64,000 bases of DNA, taken from NCBI GenBank assembly GCA_022822545.1, contig JAJEBE010000054.1, positions 124,001-188,000 of the forward strand, in the 5' to 3' direction. Below the pieces are notes generated by a model, which was given only the letters and a program-made list of their open reading frames with translations, ran no database searches and was not told the origin of the DNA. The stretch comes from Anaerolineae bacterium. GTDB lineage: Bacteria > Chloroflexota > Anaerolineae > Aggregatilineales > Phototrophicaceae. Below, one piece after another: positions 9,448 through 18,546 of this stretch (within the stretch, counting starts at the first letter, position 1; every line of letters begins with the position of its first letter). Position numbers and translations under genes: made by a program.

Positions 9448-9472
9448 AGAGCCTCACATTTCGTGAGGCTCT
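9448..9472. terminator. Bidirectional intrinsic terminator between convergent genes
   Basis: A perfect 10-bp stem (AGAGCCTCAC at 9448-9457, GTGAGGCTCT at 9463-9472) with a 5-base loop. The minus strand continues into CATGTTTGTTTTCC and the plus strand into TCGCTTCT. It lies between the convergent genes ending at 9410 and 9501 and can serve both. Confidence 0.85.
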
Positions 9473-9500
9473 TCGCTTCTGCTAGGGGGGAGGATATATG

Positions 9501-10985
9501 TCAGCCGCCCATCGCCGACCGCAGCGAGGCGCAAGCCGGGCAGCCGCCCCCGGGCCGCACGATGGCATAGCCGGCTTGAGGATCGGCGCCCCAGGCGGTG
9601 AAGTTCACATTCCACACGATCATCAATGAAACGCGCCCCGAATTGCGCGATAGCCGAGCCGCGTCCGCCAGCCACTGAGCCTGCTCTGCTACGGTCACGG
9701 GATCATTCGGCGTCCAGTTGAAACCAGCAGGGATGCCGGAGGGCATGCCTTCACCGCTTAGATAGCCAAGTTCAGTCCAGCAGACTTTGCTATTGGGAAA
9801 GTATTGCGCGCCCCGCTGAAGCATGGAACCGAAGAAGTAGCTGGGATAGTAACCACGAGGGTCGCCGCTGTATTGCGTCGGGCTGAGGACGCCCTCATTG
9901 TAATGCAAGCCCAGGCAATCCATGTATTGGGCGGCGCCTGCTTGCGCCATCTGCGACATGAACGTATCGTCATTGCAGCCCCCGTCTCCACAGCCCGCTG
10001 CGCCGAAGTAGCCGGTTGGCGCCGGCGCGCCGCTGATGACCAGAGTGGCCGGGTTGGCCGCTTTGATGGCTTGGTAAGCAGCTTGGAGGAGCCGTGTGTA
10101 GGAGGCGCCATTGATCTGACCTCTGGGCCACTCGCGGTCGATATTAGGCTCGTTCCAGACTTCTATGGCGTCCGCCCCCTGCTGCGCCAGGAAAGCCACG
10201 TATTGAGCGAACTCCGCCACATAACCGTCAAAATTGCTCGCCAGTTGATTCTTGTCCCCGAGCGCGCCCAGCAGCACCTTGAAGCCTTGGGCGCGCGCTT
10301 GGGCGATGATATCTCCGCCGTCTGATTGTCCATGTCGTACTTGCTTCTTGACCCAGGTCATGCCGGAACTTTTCATCGCCGATATGGCTGCTCCATCCAA
10401 GCCGGCGACGTGGCCACCCAAGGCAAATCCTGCTGGACCGGCATTGGCTGGTCCCACAATGACCGGAGCTTCTTGGGCTTCCGCCGGCTCGTCAGACGCT
10501 GCCTCGGCGGGCACAGGTGTTGGCGGCGGCGGCGCGTATTGCGGCGGCACCTGGACGTCAGTGCAGATAACCGAGTCGCCCAGGTCATAACTGACACGCG
10601 CTTGGTATTCGTTGCCGGACGTGGTGGTGAAGATATACGTCCAGCCGAACAGTATGTGGTCACGCTTCTCAGAATACGGTATGGAGTCGGCGCAACTGTC
10701 GATGCCGGCGGCTCCGTAGAGGCTCAGGCTGGCTGAGCTGGTCCAGTTGTCCTCAAAGAAACGCCAGCGCCGGAGCCGCATCGTTGCTCCAATATCTTCC
10801 TCAATGAGGTCGCGCGCGATCTGCATGCCTTGCATCATCGGGCTAACCTGGACCGACTCTACTCCCTCTTCTTCCTGCGCCGCCGAGGGCAGGCCGACGG
10901 ATAGCAGCAGCGTGAGCGCCAGCAGCACAGTAAGGAATCTCGTGGATACGTTTAGAAATTGTGTCTCTCGCATACGGCTTCTCAC
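9501..10985 (-). CDS. Secreted glycoside hydrolase, clan GH-A TIM barrel (cellulase-like)
   Basis: A 494-aa exported protein. The N terminus has a basic region and a hydrophobic helix ending SVGLPSAAQ, a signal peptide. Residues about 45-150 form a small beta domain, then a proline-rich linker (PPPPTPVPAEAASDEPAEA). The catalytic barrel runs from about 190 to 475. The acid/base glutamate is in EVWNEPN (Glu279) and the likely nucleophile is in CWTELGY (Glu405), the strand 4 and strand 7 arrangement of clan GH-A families such as GH5 and GH39. WTPNDPVTVAEQAQWL and VWNVNFTAWG are typical of the uncharacterised cellulase-like group in Chloroflexota. The exact substrate is not predictable. The ATG at 10985 has another in-frame ATG four codons later. 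Confidence 0.85.
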   Translation of the reverse strand: MRSRMRETQFLNVSTRFLTVLLALTLLLSVGLPSAAQEEEGVESVQVSPMMQGMQIARDLIEEDIGATMRLRRWRFFEDNWTSSASLSLYGAAGIDSCADSIPYSEKRDHILFGWTYIFTTTSGNEYQARVSYDLGDSVICTDVQVPPQYAPPPPTPVPAEAASDEPAEAQEAPVIVGPANAGPAGFALGGHVAGLDGAAISAMKSSGMTWVKKQVRHGQSDGGDIIAQARAQGFKVLLGALGDKNQLASNFDGYVAEFAQYVAFLAQQGADAIEVWNEPNIDREWPRGQINGASYTRLLQAAYQAIKAANPATLVISGAPAPTGYFGAAGCGDGGCNDDTFMSQMAQAGAAQYMDCLGLHYNEGVLSPTQYSGDPRGYYPSYFFGSMLQRGAQYFPNSKVCWTELGYLSGEGMPSGIPAGFNWTPNDPVTVAEQAQWLADAARLSRNSGRVSLMIVWNVNFTAWGADPQAGYAIVRPGGGCPACASLRSAMGG

Positions 10986-11116
10986 TCGTTTCTAGTTTGC
11001 TCGTGAACCAAAAGCATAACGAATAAAAAGGAGATTGCTATAGTTCGTTTGTCAGCGAAGGCATAAAGTCAGCTGCTTTCAGTGCGCGCTGGCTTTGCTT
11101 GGCGCGGCGGCGGATG

Positions 11117-12703
11117 CTAGCCGGGCGCATCCCGGGGCAAGGTGAAGTAGAATGTGGAACCGCTGCCGACTTGGCTCTTGACGGTGATGTCGCCCCCGTG
11201 CGCTTCGATGATCGCTTTAGCGAGAAATAGCCCGAGGCCGGCGCCTTGGGCGCGCCGGGTAAGGTTGTCATCAATGCGATAGAAGCGGTCGAAGATTTTG
11301 TCGATTTCGCGCTTGGGTATGCCGGCGCCTTGGTCGCGGACGAATACTGTCACGCTTTTTTCGCTGAAGCGCCCGCCGACCGTGATGCTCTTGCCGGCCG
11401 GCGAATACTTGATGGCATTCGTCAGCAGATTGTCGATCACCTGGCGCAAGCGTGTCTCATCGCCGGGAACCAGCGGAAAATTGTCGGGAAAGCTCAACTC
11501 AATCGGCTGCGTCGTCGAGTCTTCGAGGCGGGCGGCCGCGCGCGTCGCTACCAGGCGGAGGTCGACATCGGCGAGGTTCAGCCTGAGTTTGCGCGTGGTC
11601 TGGAGCTTGCTGGCGGCCAGCAGGTCTTCAACCAGATTGGTGAGGCGGTCGGCTTCGTCTTCGATAATCGCCATCTTTTCCCGAATGACTTCGCGATCCC
11701 AATCGACGTCATCTCGGCCCAAAGTGCTGGCGTAACCCTTGATGATCGCGATGGGAGTTCTCAGTTCGTGATGTATAGTGGAGATGAAAATCGACTGCAT
11801 CTCTTGCGCTTTGCGGAAGCTGGAGATATCGCGCACAGAGGCGATGATGCTTTCCAGGCCGCCCTCCTTGGCCATCAGCGGCGCGTAGGTAATGCCGATG
11901 CTGACGGCGCTGCCGTCTCGGCGGATCAGGTCGCCTTCGACGTTTAAGGTCTTGATCTGCGGGTCTTGGGAATTTGCCTGCGCCCAGCCGGCGCCAAGGG
12001 CGGATTCGATATCGGCGCCGTCGAGATTCGCCCAAACGATGACCTCGTTTTTTGGCAGGCCCGCCAGGTCCTCTTTGCGCCAGCCGCTCATTTGCTCGAA
12101 GGCGCTATTGGCTTGCTGAATAGTGAGATCGGGATTGAGTATCAGCACGCCGTCGCCGCTGCTGTTGATGATGGCTTCGAGGCGTTGCCGCTCATTGTAG
12201 ATTTCGCCGTATAGCTGAGCGTTGTTGACGGCGATTGCGGCCTGATCGGCGAAGCTTTGCAGCGTGTTGACATCCTCGGGGGTTATAGCGGTCTGGTAGG
12301 AGCGGAAGACGATCAGCAGTCCCAGCGGATTGTTGGCGAAAACGAGGGGCATGGCGATGGATTGGACGAGGCGGGCGTCGATGGCGTCGGCCATTTCTCG
12401 CAGTTTGCTATCGAGGAACTCGCGGCTGAATCCGCCTTCGTCCAGCGTTTGGATAAGCTCATGCAGCTTGCTGTTCAAGTCTGGCACGGTATCAGCGCTG
12501 ATGCCGCTGTAGGCGCGCACGTAGTATTTGCCGTCTTGCTTGTCGCTGAGGGCGATAACGCCGACGCGCCCGGCCAACATGACCAGCGAGGCGTACAAGA
12601 CGCGCCGCAGCACCTCGCCAAGGTCAAGCTGGGCGGTGATGGCGCGGGTTATCTCCAGCAGAAAGTCGCGCTGTTGGGTGCGCAGATCCGGTCGCATTAA
12701 CAT
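11117..12703 (-). CDS. GAF-PAS sensor histidine kinase
   Basis: A 528-aa cytoplasmic histidine kinase with no membrane segment. A GAF domain (about 25-165, LLEITRAITAQLDLGEVL) leads into a PAS domain with PAC (about 180-295, INSSGDGVLILNPDLTI). The HisKA domain has FISTIHHELRTPIAII, with the phosphoacceptor at His312, and an HATPase_c domain fills the C terminus: N box NLLTNAIKYSP, G1 VRDQGAGIP, F box FDRFYR and G2 GAGLGLFLAK. It autophosphorylates in response to an unknown intracellular signal and passes phosphate to a response regulator. No response regulator gene is adjacent, so it is an orphan kinase. A 131-bp gap separates it from the glycoside hydrolase downstream. Confidence 0.93.
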   Translation of the reverse strand: MLMRPDLRTQQRDFLLEITRAITAQLDLGEVLRRVLYASLVMLAGRVGVIALSDKQDGKYYVRAYSGISADTVPDLNSKLHELIQTLDEGGFSREFLDSKLREMADAIDARLVQSIAMPLVFANNPLGLLIVFRSYQTAITPEDVNTLQSFADQAAIAVNNAQLYGEIYNERQRLEAIINSSGDGVLILNPDLTIQQANSAFEQMSGWRKEDLAGLPKNEVIVWANLDGADIESALGAGWAQANSQDPQIKTLNVEGDLIRRDGSAVSIGITYAPLMAKEGGLESIIASVRDISSFRKAQEMQSIFISTIHHELRTPIAIIKGYASTLGRDDVDWDREVIREKMAIIEDEADRLTNLVEDLLAASKLQTTRKLRLNLADVDLRLVATRAAARLEDSTTQPIELSFPDNFPLVPGDETRLRQVIDNLLTNAIKYSPAGKSITVGGRFSEKSVTVFVRDQGAGIPKREIDKIFDRFYRIDDNLTRRAQGAGLGLFLAKAIIEAHGGDITVKSQVGSGSTFYFTLPRDAPG

Positions 12704-12771
12704 AGCTAAATTGTATCACGCTCCGGGAACGTCCGGTCTTCGGTTGGACAGTTGGCGGCGGGGCGCAGCGC

Positions 12772-13749
12772 TCAGAAGCGACGGTCCAGTTCGCTGATAT
12801 CCACGCTGCCGCCGGCGGTTGCCACCAGGGCGGCAGCCCCAACAAGGGCGACGTCATCGCCGAGCTCCGCCCGCTCAATGCGCAGGCCCGCGGTGAAGGC
12901 GCTGTCCAGAATATGATCGTGAACGGCTTGCCGCATGGGCGCGAAGAGCAGATCGCCGGTTTTGGCGACGCCGCCGCCGATGACAATCACCTCGGGATTG
13001 AAAAGGAGAAGAGCGGTGACGATACCCATGCCGATCATACGGCCGGCATGAGCCAGGCATTGGAGAGCGAGCTTGTCGCCCCCGGCGGCCGCGGCGCCGA
13101 CCGCTCTCGCGTCGATTTTGCTCAGGTCGCCCTGAACCACGTCATAGATGAGGGAACTGACGCCGGCTTCAAGCGCGGCTTTGGCGCGTCTGGCGATGGC
13201 GGGGCCGGCGGCTTCCAACTCAACAGACGAGACCTTTTCGTCATCAATGATGATCGGTATATGGCCCAGCTCGGCCGCCAGGCCGGCGCGCCCGGTCACC
13301 AGCTTGCCGTCGCTGATGATGCCGGAGCCGATGCCCGTGCTGACGGTGATGTAGACGACATGACGGCAACCTTGCGCCGCGCCCTTGGAAGCTTCGGCCA
13401 GGGCGGCGACGTTGGCGTCGTTGCCGATGTAGACGGGCAGGCCAAACTCGGCGGAGATGAGATCCGCCAACGGCACGTTATGCCAGCCGGGCAGGTTTGG
13501 CGGCGCGATGATCACGCCGGTGACAGGATTTAGCGGTCCGGGCGAGGAGATGCCGATGCCGAGGACATCGCTTCGGCGGGCGGGCATAACCTTTTCGATA
13601 TAGGATTTCATGCGGTCAATCGCGTATTGCGGTCCAAGGTCGGCGCGGGTTAAGGTATTCTCGCGCTGGAGGAGATTGAGATCGTTGTCGTAACGGGCAG
13701 CGCGCAATTGTGTTCCGCCCAAGTCGACGGCGATGATCTGGACAGCCAT
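12772..13749 (-). CDS. ROK family sugar kinase (glucokinase-like), lacks ROK zinc motif
   Basis: A 325-aa ROK protein. The ATP phosphate-1 loop is DLGGTQLRAARYD at the N terminus. GIGISSPGPLNP, sugar-binding YIGNDANVAALAEAS, the catalytic Asp in NDAN and the phosphate-2 region STGIGSGII are all present. ELGH, which holds the zinc-ligand histidine in typical members, is also present, but the following CxCGxxGCxE cysteine motif is absent: the sequence goes from IIIDDEKVSSVELEAAG straight to the GPAIARR helix. There is no N-terminal HTH, so it is a kinase and not a NagC/Mlc-type repressor. The likely reaction is ATP-dependent phosphorylation of glucose or a related hexose or hexosamine. It is divergent from mutS. 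Confidence 0.88.
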   Translation of the reverse strand: MAVQIIAVDLGGTQLRAARYDNDLNLLQRENTLTRADLGPQYAIDRMKSYIEKVMPARRSDVLGIGISSPGPLNPVTGVIIAPPNLPGWHNVPLADLISAEFGLPVYIGNDANVAALAEASKGAAQGCRHVVYITVSTGIGSGIISDGKLVTGRAGLAAELGHIPIIIDDEKVSSVELEAAGPAIARRAKAALEAGVSSLIYDVVQGDLSKIDARAVGAAAAGGDKLALQCLAHAGRMIGMGIVTALLLFNPEVIVIGGGVAKTGDLLFAPMRQAVHDHILDSAFTAGLRIERAELGDDVALVGAAALVATAGGSVDISELDRRF

Positions 13750-13892
13750 AATTGCGACCTCAATGATTTCACGCCTGAGCTATGGACGCAGCGTTTCAGC
13801 GCCTCAGCCCTTGCCGATTTCACAGGCATGTCCGGCGCGGTTCGCGCCCAATTGCGGCGGAAGTGCCGCTGAGAACATCATTGCTGTTCAAC

Positions 13893-13921
13893 TTGTGAGC
13901 GCCAAATGACGCTGATAGAAT
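13893..13921 (+). promoter_or_regulatory. Sigma-70-type promoter with extended -10 upstream of mutS
   Basis: TTGTGA (13893-13898), a 17-bp spacer, then TAGAAT (13916-13921) with a TG two bases upstream (extended -10). It is 56 bp before the mutS ATG. The rest of the 228-bp glk-mutS gap shows no gene. Confidence 0.65.
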
Positions 13922-13977
13922 AGCATGAATCAGCGCATGATTTAAGCTCAGTTGCATACAAGTTTTGAGGCATCCAC

Positions 13978-16581
13978 ATGGCGCGCGTCACACCCATGCG
14001 GCGGCAGTATCTCGAGATCAAGAGTCAGTATCCAGACTGTATCTTGATGTTTCGTATGGGTGATTTCTACGAGATGTTTGATGACGATGCCGAGGTGGCG
14101 GCGCGGGAACTGGATATCACGCTGACATCACGGACGCAGCGCAAGGGCGGCGAAAAGATCCCGATGGCGGGAGTGCCCCATCATTCGGTGGACGGCTACA
14201 TCGCGAAGCTGATCGAGAAGGGATTTCACGTCGCGGTTTGTGACCAAGTGACGGAGCCGACCGGCCGCGGAATCGTCGAGCGCGAGGTGACGCGGGTGAT
14301 GACCCCCGGCACGGTCCTGGAACCGACGCTGCTGGAAGAGGGCAAATCGAATTATCTCATGGGCATCTTGCCGGTCGGCGATGCCGAGCGGGGCAGTTGG
14401 TCGCGGGCCGGCATCGCCTTCGCGGATGTCTCCACCGGCGAGTTTGGCGCGACGCAGCTCGCGGGTGATGACGTGGGCATGCGTGTCCTGGAGGAGTTGG
14501 CGCGGGTTGAGCCGCGCGAGGTGATCATGCCGGAGAGCTGGGTCGAGCGCGGGGTGACTTTGCCCGAGGGCATCCATCTGAGCGCGGCGCAGGATTGGAC
14601 ATTCGAGCATGATGGGGCGGGGCAGTTGCTGCTTGATCATTTTCGTGTGGCGACGCTGGACGGCTTCGGCTTAAGCGGACAGCGGGATGCGGTCGCGGCG
14701 GCCGGCGGCGTCTTGCAGTACCTGCGGTCGACGCAGAAGGGCGCTTTGGATCAACTTGTGACGATCAAAGCCTACTCAACCGAGTCCTTCATGGTGCTGG
14801 ATCAGTTCACGCGCCGCAATCTGGAGTTGCTCGAGACGATTCGCGGCGGCACGAAGCGCGGCAGCCTGCTGGGCTTGCTCGATCGGACCATGACGGCGAT
14901 GGGGGCGCGGCTGCTGCGCGCTTGGCTGAACCAACCCCTGTTGGAGCTCGGGCGGCTGAACGCGCGGTTGAATGCGGTCGAGGCGCTTCACGCCAGCGAT
15001 ATATCACGCGATGAGATCGCCGCGGCGCTGAAGCCGGTAGCGGATATCGAGCGGTTGATCAATCGCATCGTGCTTGGGAAAGCCGGACCGCGCGAATTGA
15101 TCGGGTTGAAGGATGGGCTGGCTGCCGTGCCGAGGCTGGGCGAATTGATCGGGGATATGCCGAGCTTGGGGCCGATCGCTGAACGCCTGGATCCATGCCA
15201 GTTCGTTTTCGGCTTGATTACTAGCGCTATAAACGATGAGCCGCCGGCGACGCTGAATACGATGGGCGTGATTCGCGAAGGCTATTCGGGCGAGTTGGAT
15301 TCGATCGTCAACTCGTCGCGCGATGCTCGCGAATGGATCGCCAACCTGGAAGCGCAGGAGCGGCGCCGCACGGGCATCGTGAATATCAAGGTCAGCTACA
15401 ACAAGGTATTTGGCTATTACATTGAGGTGACGAACGCGCATGTGGACAAGGTGCCTGAGGCTTATGTGCGCAAGCAGACCTTGGTCAATGCGGAGCGGTA
15501 CATCACGCCGGAGCTGAAAGAATACGAGTCGCGGGTATTAAGCGCGGAAGAAGAGATACTGGCGACAGAGCGCGAGCTGTTCGCGGATGTATGCAAGACG
15601 ATTTCGGCAGATCAGAATGCCTTGCTCAGGACGGCGCGAGCCATCGCCCATTTGGATGCCGTTCTCTCGCTGGCGTCGGTGGCGGCGCGGGAAGGCTATA
15701 CCCGTCCGACGCTCACGGAAGAGAGCGTCCTGGAAATCGAAGCCGGGCGGCATCCGGTGGTGGAGAAGCTGCTGGAAAGCAGCGCGCGCTATGTACCGAA
15801 TGACAGCCGACTGGACCTGGCATCGCGGATTCATATCATCACCGGGCCGAATATGTCGGGCAAGTCGACCTACATCCGTCAAGTGGCGATCATCACCTTG
15901 TTGGCGCAGATCGGCAGTTTCGTCCCGGCGGATTCGGCGACGGTCGGCCTGGTCGATCGCATCTTCGCGCGGATCGGCGCGCAAGATGAGATTCACGCCG
16001 GGCATAGCACCTTCATGGTGGAGATGGTGGAGACGGCGCGCCTCCTTTCGGGCAGCAGCCCGCGCAGTCTGTTGATCCTCGATGAGATCGGGCGGGGCAC
16101 ATCGACCTATGACGGCATGGCCATTGCGCGCTCCGTGATTGAATATATCCACAACAACCCGCGGCTGAACTGCCGCACGCTCTTCGCGACGCATTACCAC
16201 GAGTTGACCGAGTTGCCGAATATCTTGCCACGCACGGCGAACTTCAACATCGCGGTGGCGGATCAGGGCGAGGATATCGTATTTTTGCATCGCGTGCTGC
16301 CGGGCGGCGCCGATCAAAGTTACGGCGTGCACGTGGCGCGATTGGCGGGGATGCCCCGCTCGGTCGTCGATCGGGCGCGCGAGTTGCTCATGCAGTTGGA
16401 GGAGGGCGGCAGCGATTTTTCGCTTTATAAACCCAAGCCGCAACATCAGCAGTTGAGCTTCTTTGACACGCCGGAAAACCCGGCGCTGGGGGCCTTGCGG
16501 GCGCTGGAGGTGGATGGGCTAAGCCCGATCGAAGCCTTGACCACGCTCTACGAACTGAAGCGGATGGTGGCGGAAAGCTAG
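13978..16581 (+). CDS. mutS: DNA mismatch repair protein MutS
   Basis: An 867-aa MutS of normal length. The mismatch-binding motif near the N terminus reads RMGDFYEMF, with the intercalating Phe and the Glu that contacts the mismatch. The connector, core and clamp domains fill the middle (VSYNKVFGYYIEVT, VNAERYITPELKEYE). The ATPase has Walker A GPNMSGKST (623-631), Walker B LLILDEIGRGTSTYDG and the C-terminal ATHYHEL motif. It recognises mispairs as a dimer and recruits MutL, but no mutL is in this window. The C-terminal tail (QLSFFDTPENPALGALRALEVDGLSPIEAL) has a canonical beta-clamp-binding QLSFF motif. A sulfotransferase gene starts on the base after its stop codon. Confidence 0.97.
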   Translation: MARVTPMRRQYLEIKSQYPDCILMFRMGDFYEMFDDDAEVAARELDITLTSRTQRKGGEKIPMAGVPHHSVDGYIAKLIEKGFHVAVCDQVTEPTGRGIVEREVTRVMTPGTVLEPTLLEEGKSNYLMGILPVGDAERGSWSRAGIAFADVSTGEFGATQLAGDDVGMRVLEELARVEPREVIMPESWVERGVTLPEGIHLSAAQDWTFEHDGAGQLLLDHFRVATLDGFGLSGQRDAVAAAGGVLQYLRSTQKGALDQLVTIKAYSTESFMVLDQFTRRNLELLETIRGGTKRGSLLGLLDRTMTAMGARLLRAWLNQPLLELGRLNARLNAVEALHASDISRDEIAAALKPVADIERLINRIVLGKAGPRELIGLKDGLAAVPRLGELIGDMPSLGPIAERLDPCQFVFGLITSAINDEPPATLNTMGVIREGYSGELDSIVNSSRDAREWIANLEAQERRRTGIVNIKVSYNKVFGYYIEVTNAHVDKVPEAYVRKQTLVNAERYITPELKEYESRVLSAEEEILATERELFADVCKTISADQNALLRTARAIAHLDAVLSLASVAAREGYTRPTLTEESVLEIEAGRHPVVEKLLESSARYVPNDSRLDLASRIHIITGPNMSGKSTYIRQVAIITLLAQIGSFVPADSATVGLVDRIFARIGAQDEIHAGHSTFMVEMVETARLLSGSSPRSLLILDEIGRGTSTYDGMAIARSVIEYIHNNPRLNCRTLFATHYHELTELPNILPRTANFNIAVADQGEDIVFLHRVLPGGADQSYGVHVARLAGMPRSVVDRARELLMQLEEGGSDFSLYKPKPQHQQLSFFDTPENPALGALRALEVDGLSPIEALTTLYELKRMVAES

Positions 16582-17373
16582 ATGTTTCTCTTTAATACGG
16601 TCATTATTGCCACGCATCGGCGCTCGGGCAGGCAATGGGTGATAGACGCCTTGCGCCGCAACAGCCCCGAAATCAACGATTCATTTATGGCGCTGGAACA
16701 GATCGAAACGAACCACGACGCCGCCGTTCCGCTGGCGAATTTCCGTCGTCAACTGCTCAACCTAGAGGGACAAGTGCTGCTCAATGTGCACGACTTGCCC
16801 TCGGCGGAGCATTGGAAAGGTTTGGACGAGCGCCTCTTCGTGCGGACGATCCTGCGCAATTCGCCGACCATCTACGTCCATCGCGATGGGCGCGATGTCT
16901 TGGCGTCGCTCTATTACTACATGAAGTCTTTCAGCGAGACAGTTCGCAATCAGTCTTTCTCGCGATTTCTGAGGGGAGACCTGGCGCTGGCGGGCGTCGA
17001 CAGCGGCATAAGCCGGCCGGCTTATTGGGCGCATCATGTCAATTCCTGGCTGGCGAAGGACAACTTGCTTGCGATAGCGTATCGCGATTTGGAGACCGAT
17101 TACGACGCCACCCTGCGCCGCATGGCCGCCTTCCTCGATGTCAAGCTGAATCCGCAGTTGCAGCCGGTGAACTCACCGAGCCAGCCGGATGACGCGGGCA
17201 TGCTCGATACTGTGCTCGGCAGATTGGGTGTCTGGCAGAGGCGCGGCGGAGAGGCCGATCATCCGCGGATCGGCAAGAGCGGGGATTGGCGTCGCCTGTT
17301 TGACAAGCGGGACCGCGAGTTTTTCATGAAGGAAGCGGGCGAAACCTTAAGAAACTTGGGTTATGCGAAATAG
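16582..17373 (+). CDS. Sulfotransferase-domain protein
   Basis: A 263-aa protein of the Sulfotransfer_1 type, using PAPS as sulfate donor. The 5'-phosphosulfate-binding loop is close to the N terminus (ATHRRSGRQWVIDAL), and the 3'-phosphate-binding region is YVHRDGRDVLASLYYYMKSF. The C-terminal part contains KSGDWRRLFDKRDREFF, equivalent to the RKGxxGDWK region of eukaryotic-type sulfotransferases. The ATG directly abuts the mutS stop codon with no gap, so it is probably translated from the mutS transcript. The acceptor is unknown. A role in sulfating a surface glycan or lipid is plausible but inferred. Confidence 0.85.
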   Translation: MFLFNTVIIATHRRSGRQWVIDALRRNSPEINDSFMALEQIETNHDAAVPLANFRRQLLNLEGQVLLNVHDLPSAEHWKGLDERLFVRTILRNSPTIYVHRDGRDVLASLYYYMKSFSETVRNQSFSRFLRGDLALAGVDSGISRPAYWAHHVNSWLAKDNLLAIAYRDLETDYDATLRRMAAFLDVKLNPQLQPVNSPSQPDDAGMLDTVLGRLGVWQRRGGEADHPRIGKSGDWRRLFDKRDREFFMKEAGETLRNLGYAK

Positions 17374-17403
17374 ACTTTGGCTTTTGTCCGCGCGATCACG
17401 CGG

Positions 17404-18477
17404 CTAGCTGCCCGGCGAATGCGCCGCTTCCGGTCTGGGTTCCGGAATCTGGGCTTCTTCTTCAGTGATTATCCCTTCCGAGAGCAGAACACGATTGAAA
17501 GCCACGATCGCGACTTCAATCATATCGGAGCTTGGCTCGTTGGTGGTCAAGTGCTGCAGCGCCAGATTGGGCTTGATCATGAAACGGATCCAGGGCTTGT
17601 CCAGGTTGGCGGCGGTGTATTTCAAGAACTCGTAGGCGACGCCGGCGATGATGGGGATGAATATCACGCGCGACAGGATGAGCAGGCCGAAAGGCGGGCG
17701 ACCAATCAGCGAAAAGAGAAAGACGCTGACGAAGACCACCGTCAGCAAGAAGGCGGTGCCGCAGCGAGGATGCTCGATGGGGTAACGGCTGACCACCTGC
17801 GGCAGCAGGTCATCGCCGGCTTCATAGGCGTTGATCGTTTTATGCTCGGCGCCGTGATAGGCGAAGATGCGCCGGCCGTCTTTCGTCCGGCCGACGAACC
17901 AGATGTAAACAACCAGGATCGAAAGCTGCACGACGCCTTCGATCAAGTTAATCAGGAAGGCGTCCAGGCCGATGGGCAAGGCTTCATAAGCCAGGATATT
18001 GCTGCTTTGGCCCGCGACTTCTATTTCCTTGCCCTGCTCGTCAATGACAATTTCGCTCGCGGCCGTGCTTAGGCCGATCACGTTGCCGATACCGGTAGCG
18101 GCGGCAGTCGGCAATAGAAAGAAGATGCCGACGCCGATGAGCAGCGAGACGGCGATTGTCGCCCAGCCAATGGGGCCGTTGAAGTTCACTTCGTCTTCAT
18201 CGTCCAAGGCGACATCGGCGGACCACATCAAGGCGCGGATGCCCAGGCCGAGGGCGTCCCAAAGACCGATAAGCCCGCGCAGGAAGGGCGTCCGGGCGAT
18301 CCGGCCGCGATACAGCCGGGCGCTGAGGGGCTGCTCGTGGATGACGATCTGCCCGTTGGGATCGCGCGCGGCGACAGCCATCGAATGCGCCCCGCGCATC
18401 ATGACGCCTTCAATGACGGCTTGCCCGCCGTAAGAGAATTTCAATTCGCCGGGCTTGCGATTTGGTCTTTGCTCCAA
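17404..18477 (-). CDS. DUF1385 (YqhQ-like) membrane protein
   Basis: A 357-aa polytopic protein. The N terminus has the family hallmark FSYGGQAVIEGVMMRGAHSMA, followed by VRDP-type strand NGQIVIHEQPL. Further hallmarks are FLRGLIGLWDALGLGIRALMWSA and the central FAYHGAEHKTINAYEAGDDL and HPRCGTAFLL, with conserved His and Cys residues that may bind metal. Several TM helices lie at about 110-140, 185-215, 255-285 and 290-320. The function of the family is not established. A 30-bp gap separates it from the convergent sulfotransferase, and recJ is upstream on the same strand. Confidence 0.9.
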   Translation of the reverse strand: MEQRPNRKPGELKFSYGGQAVIEGVMMRGAHSMAVAARDPNGQIVIHEQPLSARLYRGRIARTPFLRGLIGLWDALGLGIRALMWSADVALDDEDEVNFNGPIGWATIAVSLLIGVGIFFLLPTAAATGIGNVIGLSTAASEIVIDEQGKEIEVAGQSSNILAYEALPIGLDAFLINLIEGVVQLSILVVYIWFVGRTKDGRRIFAYHGAEHKTINAYEAGDDLLPQVVSRYPIEHPRCGTAFLLTVVFVSVFLFSLIGRPPFGLLILSRVIFIPIIAGVAYEFLKYTAANLDKPWIRFMIKPNLALQHLTTNEPSSDMIEVAIVAFNRVLLSEGIITEEEAQIPEPRPEAAHSPGS

Positions 18478-18546
18478 GGTTTCCCCCTGTGACGATACAA
18501 GCGCGTATGATATGTCGAAGCCAAGGCGAGGTCAAGCGCAAGGACA

